8,795 bases of DNA from the NCBI GenBank assembly GCA_009920225.1, contig RGAJ01000055.1, positions 1-8,795 on the forward strand, given 5' to 3'. Below the pieces are notes generated by a model. It worked only from the letters and a program-made list of their open reading frames with translations. It made no database searches and was not told where the DNA came from. Origin of the DNA: Paracoccaceae bacterium (GTDB lineage Bacteria; Pseudomonadota; Alphaproteobacteria; Rhodobacterales; Rhodobacteraceae). Below are positions 5,983-8,795 of the stretch, one piece after another (position 1 is the stretch's first letter; the number at the start of each line of letters is the position of its first letter). Both the position numbers and the translations under genes were made by a program.

Positions 5983-6849
5983 TTAGGCGACTTTCTCTAA
6001 TGTGACTTTGGGCTGAACCCCAAGCGCATAACAGACGTCACGGGTCAGTTCGGGACGGTTGAGGGTGTAGAAATGCAAGCTCTCCACCCCTTCATCCAAC
6101 AAATCACTGCATAGTTCGGTGCACACGGCGGTTGCCAACAAATCGCTGCGATTGTCGCGATCGGCCTTTTCAAATGCATCATCGAGCCATGTTGGGACAC
6201 GCGCCCCACAGCGTGCTGCAAATCGTTTTACACCGGCCCAGTTTTCGATTGGCAAAATTCCCGGAATGATGGGGGCATTAATGCCTGCTGCCACACACCG
6301 ATCCCGAAAGCGCAGGAAATCTTCTGGATCAAAGAAAAATTGTGTCAATGCTTCGGATGCACCTGCGTCGATCTTGCGCTTTAACCACGCGATGTCGTGA
6401 TCTTGGTCGGCAGCTTCTGGGTGTTTTTCGGGATATGCACCCACGCGGATGGTAAAGAGATCAAGATCTGCCAAAGCTTCGATCAAATCGACCGAGGATG
6501 CGAACCCGTCGGGATGTGGTACAAAGTCTGCCAATCCTTTCGGGGGATCCCCCCGCAGGGCAACGATGCTGTTCACGCCTGCGGCGGCATAGTTCTTTGC
6601 GATTTCAAGTGTTTGAGCTTTGGTTGCATCGACGCAAGTTAAATGACCCGCAACCGGTAAACCTGTTTCCCGATGCAGCACAGACACGGCTTCATGTGTC
6701 AGATCCCGCGTTGTGCCACCTGCACCATATGTGACCGAAACAAACCGTGGGCTGAGCGGCGACAGGGTTTGCACCGTGTTCCACAGCCGAAATGAGGCCT
6801 CAAAATTCTGAGGAGGAAAAAATTCAAAAGAAACAGAAGGCGTGGTCAT
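5983..6849 (-). CDS. metF: 5,10-methylenetetrahydrofolate reductase
   Basis: This 288-residue cytoplasmic FAD enzyme reduces 5,10-methylene-THF to 5-methyl-THF, the methyl donor for methionine synthesis. It is the normal length for the single-domain bacterial form. Recognisable motifs run in order: SFEFFPP with catalytic E9, SVTYGAGG (38-45), HLTCVD (69-74), ALRGDPP (97-103) with D101 at the flavin/folate-binding position, TQFFFD (169-174) with Q170, and PGILPI (196-201). These match E. coli MetF E28, D120 and Q183. The chosen ATG has AGGA eight bases upstream and begins just before the conserved motif; an in-frame ATG at 6888 would add 13 unlikely residues. The gene diverges from metR with a MetR box between them, so homocysteine-responsive control by MetR is expected. 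Confidence 0.97.
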   Translation of the reverse strand: MTTPSVSFEFFPPQNFEASFRLWNTVQTLSPLSPRFVSVTYGAGGTTRDLTHEAVSVLHRETGLPVAGHLTCVDATKAQTLEIAKNYAAAGVNSIVALRGDPPKGLADFVPHPDGFASSVDLIEALADLDLFTIRVGAYPEKHPEAADQDHDIAWLKRKIDAGASEALTQFFFDPEDFLRFRDRCVAAGINAPIIPGILPIENWAGVKRFAARCGARVPTWLDDAFEKADRDNRSDLLATAVCTELCSDLLDEGVESLHFYTLNRPELTRDVCYALGVQPKVTLEKVA

Positions 6850-6864
6850 GATGTCAATCCTATT

Positions 6865-6895
6865 TTGCTTGCCTTCGGTTTCGCACATCTATAAA
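6865..6895 (+). promoter_or_regulatory. Possible metR promoter
   Basis: TATAAA (6890-6895) is a strong -10 candidate. TTGCTT (6865-6870) lies 19 bp upstream and CTTGCC (6868-6873) 16 bp upstream; neither spacing is ideal. The predicted start near 6902 falls inside the MetR box, which would fit negative autoregulation, usual for LysR-family genes. Confidence 0.4.
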
Positions 6896-6897
6896 AC

Positions 6898-6910
6898 TGA
6901 ATCAAATTCA
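6898..6910. promoter_or_regulatory. MetR-binding box TGAA-N5-TTCA
   Basis: TGAATCAAATTCA is an exact match to the TGAA-N5-TTCA site described for enterobacterial MetR. It lies in the 89-bp region between the divergent metF and metR genes. A second half-site-like palindrome, TTTCATATGAAA (6933-6944), overlaps the metR start codon. Confidence 0.75.
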
Positions 6911-6938
6911 TAAAACTAAAGAAGGTTATGAGTTTCAT

Positions 6939-7850
6939 ATGAAAATGCACATCGAATTTCGTCATCTTCGCACGATCAAAGCCATTCATGACACCGGCGG
7001 GGTGGCGCGTGCGGCTGAGGTTTTGAACATCACCCAGTCTGCGCTTAGCCATCAAATCAAGGGGCTTGAGGATCAAACAGGGGTCGAATTATTCGTACGT
7101 CGGTCAAAACCAATGCGTCTGTCTGCGGCGGGGATGCGGCTTTTGCGGTTGGCAGATCGCATTTTACCTGAAATTGATGCGCTCCAAGATGAATTTGACG
7201 GGCTTCGGTCCGGAAAAGCAGGGCGGTTGCATATTGCAATCGAATGTCACGCGTGTTTTGAATGGCTGTTCCCTGTGTTGGAACGGTTCCGTAAAAAATG
7301 GCCCGATGTCGATGTCGATATTCGTCCCGGCCTTGCGTTCGATGCGTTGCCTGCGTTGAAAAAGGAAGATGTGGATTTTGTCGTATCGTCCGATCCTGAA
7401 AACATCAACGGCGTGACATTTTCACATTTGTTTGACTATGCGCCTGTGTTTGTCGCATCAGCGCAAAACCCATTGGCAAAAAAGCCTTATATCGATGCAG
7501 AGGATTTTCGTGACCAAACATTGATCACCTATCCCGTCGATCGGGCGCGTCTGGACATTTTTAACCAACTGCTCATTCCCTCAAAGGTTGAACCCAAGGC
7601 CATTCGTCAGGTGGAATTAACTGCTGTGATTTTGTTGTTGGTCGCATCAAACCGGGGCGTGTCTGTTTTGCCCGATTGGGTGGTGCGCGAGGTCAAATAT
7701 AGTTCGGACTATGTCACGCGACCCTTGACCGAAAATAAAATCACGCGTGGGCTGTTTGCAGCCACGCGTGACGAAGATTTACTAAAACCGTATATGCGTG
7801 ATCTTATCCAATTCGCAGGAGAAGAGGCGCGCAGACTACAGTCAGCTTAA
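6939..7850 (+). CDS. metR: LysR-family transcriptional regulator of methionine biosynthesis
   Basis: This 303-residue protein has an N-terminal winged helix-turn-helix (about 8-65; [20 protein letters not shown] is the HTH) and a C-terminal effector domain (about 95-300). Assignment to MetR rather than LysR in general rests on segments remembered from E. coli Met[53 protein letters not shown], and [12 protein letters not shown]. MetR uses homocysteine as co-effector to activate met genes. Divergence from metF and the intervening TGAA-N5-TTCA box support the role. The ATG at 6945 ([10 protein letters not shown]) aligns at least as well with E. coli MetR as the one reported. Neither has an ideally spaced ribosome site (AAGAAGG, 6919-6925), so the start is uncertain by two codons. 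The stop overlaps that of the convergent cold-shock gene. Confidence 0.93.
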   Translation: MKMHIEFRHLRTIKAIHDTGGVARAAEVLNITQSALSHQIKGLEDQTGVELFVRRSKPMRLSAAGMRLLRLADRILPEIDALQDEFDGLRSGKAGRLHIAIECHACFEWLFPVLERFRKKWPDVDVDIRPGLAFDALPALKKEDVDFVVSSDPENINGVTFSHLFDYAPVFVASAQNPLAKKPYIDAEDFRDQTLITYPVDRARLDIFNQLLIPSKVEPKAIRQVELTAVILLLVASNRGVSVLPDWVVREVKYSSDYVTRPLTENKITRGLFAATRDEDLLKPYMRDLIQFAGEEARRLQSA

Positions 7851-7855
7851 GCTGA
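7842..7855. other. 14-bp palindrome holding both stop codons of metR and the cold-shock gene
   Basis: TCAGCTTAAGCTGA is a perfect inverted repeat. The metR stop TAA is at 7848-7850 and the cold-shock stop (TAA on the minus strand) at 7847-7849, so the two share TTAA. Flanking bases add partial pairing (7836-7841 with 7856-7861, one mismatch and one G-T). It may act as a bidirectional 3'-end hairpin; no T tract is seen. Confidence 0.6.
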
Positions 7856-8053
7856 TTGCAGATCCGATGCCATAGCCCGACCATCGCGACCTTCGCGCAA
7901 TTCGTAAGTCACAGCTTGGTTTTCGGCCAGCGATTTCATACCAGAACGCTCAACTGCAGAAATATGTACGAATACATCGTTTCCACCGTCATCTGGTGCG
8001 ATAAAGCCGAAGCCTTTTGTAGTGTTAAACCATTTCACGGTACCTTTAGGCAT
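7847..8053 (-). CDS. Cold-shock domain protein (CspA family)
   Basis: This 68-residue single-domain nucleic-acid-binding protein has the five-stranded OB fold. It has KGTVKWFN at the start, RNP1 KGFGFI (13-18) and RNP2 VFVHI (27-31), the aromatic residues that stack on single-stranded RNA or DNA. The C-terminus ([19 protein letters not shown]) is typical of alphaproteobacterial members. Proteins of this family act as RNA chaperones in the cytoplasm; whether this one is cold-induced or constitutive cannot be told from the coding region. The start has a strong ribosome site on the minus strand, GGAAGGAGA, with about 9 bases to the ATG. The leader upstream is predicted to be structured. The gene is divergent from the ArsC-like gene and overlaps metR by 3 bases at its 3' end. 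Confidence 0.97.
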   Translation of the reverse strand: MPKGTVKWFNTTKGFGFIAPDDGGNDVFVHISAVERSGMKSLAENQAVTYELREGRDGRAMASDLQSA

Positions 8054-8061
8054 GTTCCCGT

Positions 8062-8135
8062 GTCTCCTTCCAATTCGATAATTGCCCCAGATCTGCGGGG
8101 CCCACGCAACAACGAAATTATTTCGTCCGCTGTTG
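8062..8135 (-). promoter_or_regulatory. Structured leader candidate of the cold-shock gene
   Basis: Three tandem inverted repeats lie upstream of the start codon: CAATT/AATTG (8071-8075, 8080-8084), GCCCC/GGGGC (8084-8088, 8097-8101), and an 11-bp arm with a 4-base bulge, CAACA+ACGAAA (8107-8117) with TTTCGT (8121-8126) and TGTTG (8131-8135). The first two share base 8084 and cannot both fully form. The AAGGAG ribosome site is directly next to the first hairpin. Long structured leaders are known for cspA-type mRNAs. I could not locate the promoter. Confidence 0.4.
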
Positions 8136-8250
8136 TTTGGTAGTCGGAAGTCATAATAACGATGGTCACAGTTGATAGTGGTCGTTAAACCTGCGAAAAA
8201 GCAAGTTAAATAGATGTAACCTACCCGTAATTATCGATAAAGAGATGAAT

Positions 8251-8499
8251 ATGCTGCTATTTGGGCTGAAAAACTGCGACAAATGCCGTAAGGCCAAGAA
8301 AAACTATGGGTTGAACGAAATGTTTGAGACATTTGGTGATTCTCTTCTAAATAAATCTTCCACCACATGGCGCGGCTTGTCTGAGGCCGAACGCGGGGAT
8401 GCCCCGATTGCGTTGATCCGGCGTCATCCGACATTGATGAAGCGGCCATTGATTGTGCATGGGGATGGGACGCTCACGCTTGGCGAAATTGCGGCATAG
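8251..8499 (+). CDS. Shortened ArsC/Spx-family (thioredoxin-fold) protein
   Basis: This 82-residue protein is recognisable as ArsC/Spx/YffB-like by MLLFGLKNCDKCRKAKK with the CxxC pair C9 and C12, and by the segments LLNKSSTTWRGLSEAER and HPTLMKRPLIV that normally form the later part of the fold. Family members are about 105-115 residues. Here roughly 15-20 residues are absent between KKNY and GLNEMFETFGD, where strand beta-2 and its loop should be, and the tail ends at LGEIAA, short of the usual GW plus final helix. The frame is intact. The second ATG (8251) is preferred over 8245 because AAAGAG (8239-8244) is then correctly spaced and homologues start with this Met; using 8245 gives 84 residues. 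Arsenate reductase activity should not be assumed. It lies 45 bp before the monooxygenase and is probably co-transcribed. It may be a decaying gene or a reduced variant. Confidence 0.78.
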   Translation: MLLFGLKNCDKCRKAKKNYGLNEMFETFGDSLLNKSSTTWRGLSEAERGDAPIALIRRHPTLMKRPLIVHGDGTLTLGEIAA

Positions 8500-8544
8500 C
8501 AAATTGCTCATATTCTGATTAAAACAGCGGAAAGGAGAATTGTT

Positions 8545-8795
8545 ATGCCACATAATCGTATATTGATTTCGGGCGGCGGCATTGCGGGTCTTTCGCTTGC
8601 GCTGACCTTGCACCAAATCGGTGTTCCTTGCGTTGTTTTTGAAAGTGTCGAAAACTTGCGGCCACTGGGCGTTGGTATCAATTTGCAGCCCAACGCTGTG
8701 CGCGAATTGTTTGATCTGGGCCTTGACGAAGACATGTTGGACAGTGTCGGCATTCAAACGCGCGAATGGGCTGTCGTCGGATTGAACGGCAACGA
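8545..8795 (+). CDS. PhzS-like FAD-dependent monooxygenase, N-terminal fragment (3' end outside window)
   Basis: The first 83 residues of a group A flavoprotein monooxygenase are visible. They show the FAD-binding Rossmann strand ILISGGGIAGLSLALTL with GxGxxG at G10, G12 and G15, the acidic residue E33 ending strand two (CVVFE), and the LRPLGVGINLQPNAVRELFDLGL stretch (38-60). That stretch is very like PhzS and salicylate/kynurenine-type hydroxylases. Such enzymes use NAD(P)H and O2 to hydroxylate aromatic substrates, and PhzS itself acts in pyocyanin formation. The substrate here cannot be deduced, and the N-terminus alone does not show a phenazine pathway. A clear ribosome site, AAAGGAG (8531-8537), lies 7 bases before the ATG. 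It follows the ArsC-like gene by 45 bp without a terminator, so one transcript is likely. Confidence 0.88.
   Translation, partial: MPHNRILISGGGIAGLSLALTLHQIGVPCVVFESVENLRPLGVGINLQPNAVRELFDLGLDEDMLDSVGIQTREWAVVGLNGN

Noticed and set aside
6542..6553. GGGGGATCCCCC palindrome inside metF
   Set aside because: It encodes the conserved GDPP of the ALRGDPP motif, so coding constraint explains it.
8184..8210. GTTAAA repeated at 8184-8189 and 8205-8210
   Set aside because: A six-base AT-rich repeat is expected by chance in this region, and no promoter of good spacing is associated with it.
8251..8499. Arsenate-resistance (ars) gene
   Set aside because: No arsR, arsB or acr3 is nearby, and the protein is shortened; only family-level similarity is supported.
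1..8795. Mobile element, phage, defence island, CRISPR array, tRNA or riboswitch
   Set aside because: No transposase, integrase, direct-repeat array, cloverleaf or recognised riboswitch core was seen on either strand. The genes are of ordinary chromosomal type.

Overview
The window looks like a chromosomal segment from an alphaproteobacterium, most likely a marine member of the Rhodobacterales/Roseobacter group with moderate GC. The reasons are the heterotetrameric sarcosine oxidase locus, the metF/metR pair, the Rhodobacteraceae-style LysM protein with Ig-like repeats, the Atm1-type exporter, and an intergenic motif I associate with this group. The organism assignment is inference from gene style; no rRNA or other phylogenetic marker is present.

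Layout, left to right. (1) The 3' end of soxA overlaps soxG; these are the last two genes of a sarcosine oxidase operon, closed by a strong intrinsic terminator and a repeat-like hairpin element. (2) An iron-type superoxide dismutase gene (sodB) converges on a LOG-family phosphoribohydrolase gene, and the two share a terminator. (3) The LOG gene diverges from a long acidic LysM protein gene across a 103-bp region holding a good promoter and an operator-like palindrome. (4) Next on the plus strand is an Atm1-type ABC exporter gene, which ends facing metF across a perfect 16-bp hairpin. (5) metF (methylenetetrahydrofolate reductase) and metR (its LysR regulator) diverge, with an exact MetR box between them. 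(6) metR runs tail to tail into a small cold-shock protein gene; the two stop codons overlap inside a 14-bp palindrome. (7) The cold-shock gene diverges from a shortened ArsC/Spx-like gene. This is followed 45 bp later by the start of a PhzS-like flavoprotein monooxygenase gene, cut by the window end.

Functionally the window is mostly housekeeping. Sarcosine oxidase feeds methylene-tetrahydrofolate and H2O2 into the cell, MetF uses methylene-tetrahydrofolate for methionine synthesis under MetR, and SodB and the Atm1-type exporter belong to oxidative-stress and Fe-S/thiol metabolism. Genes fill nearly the whole window. No gene-free stretch exceeds 300 bases; the longest are 894-1077 and 8054-8250. 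I saw no tRNA, rRNA, CRISPR, insertion sequence or phage gene. I found no clear case of a new multi-gene system. The most notable items are the shortened ArsC-like gene, the LOG/LysM operator-like site, the structured cold-shock leader, and the duplicated Ig-like domains of the LysM protein.
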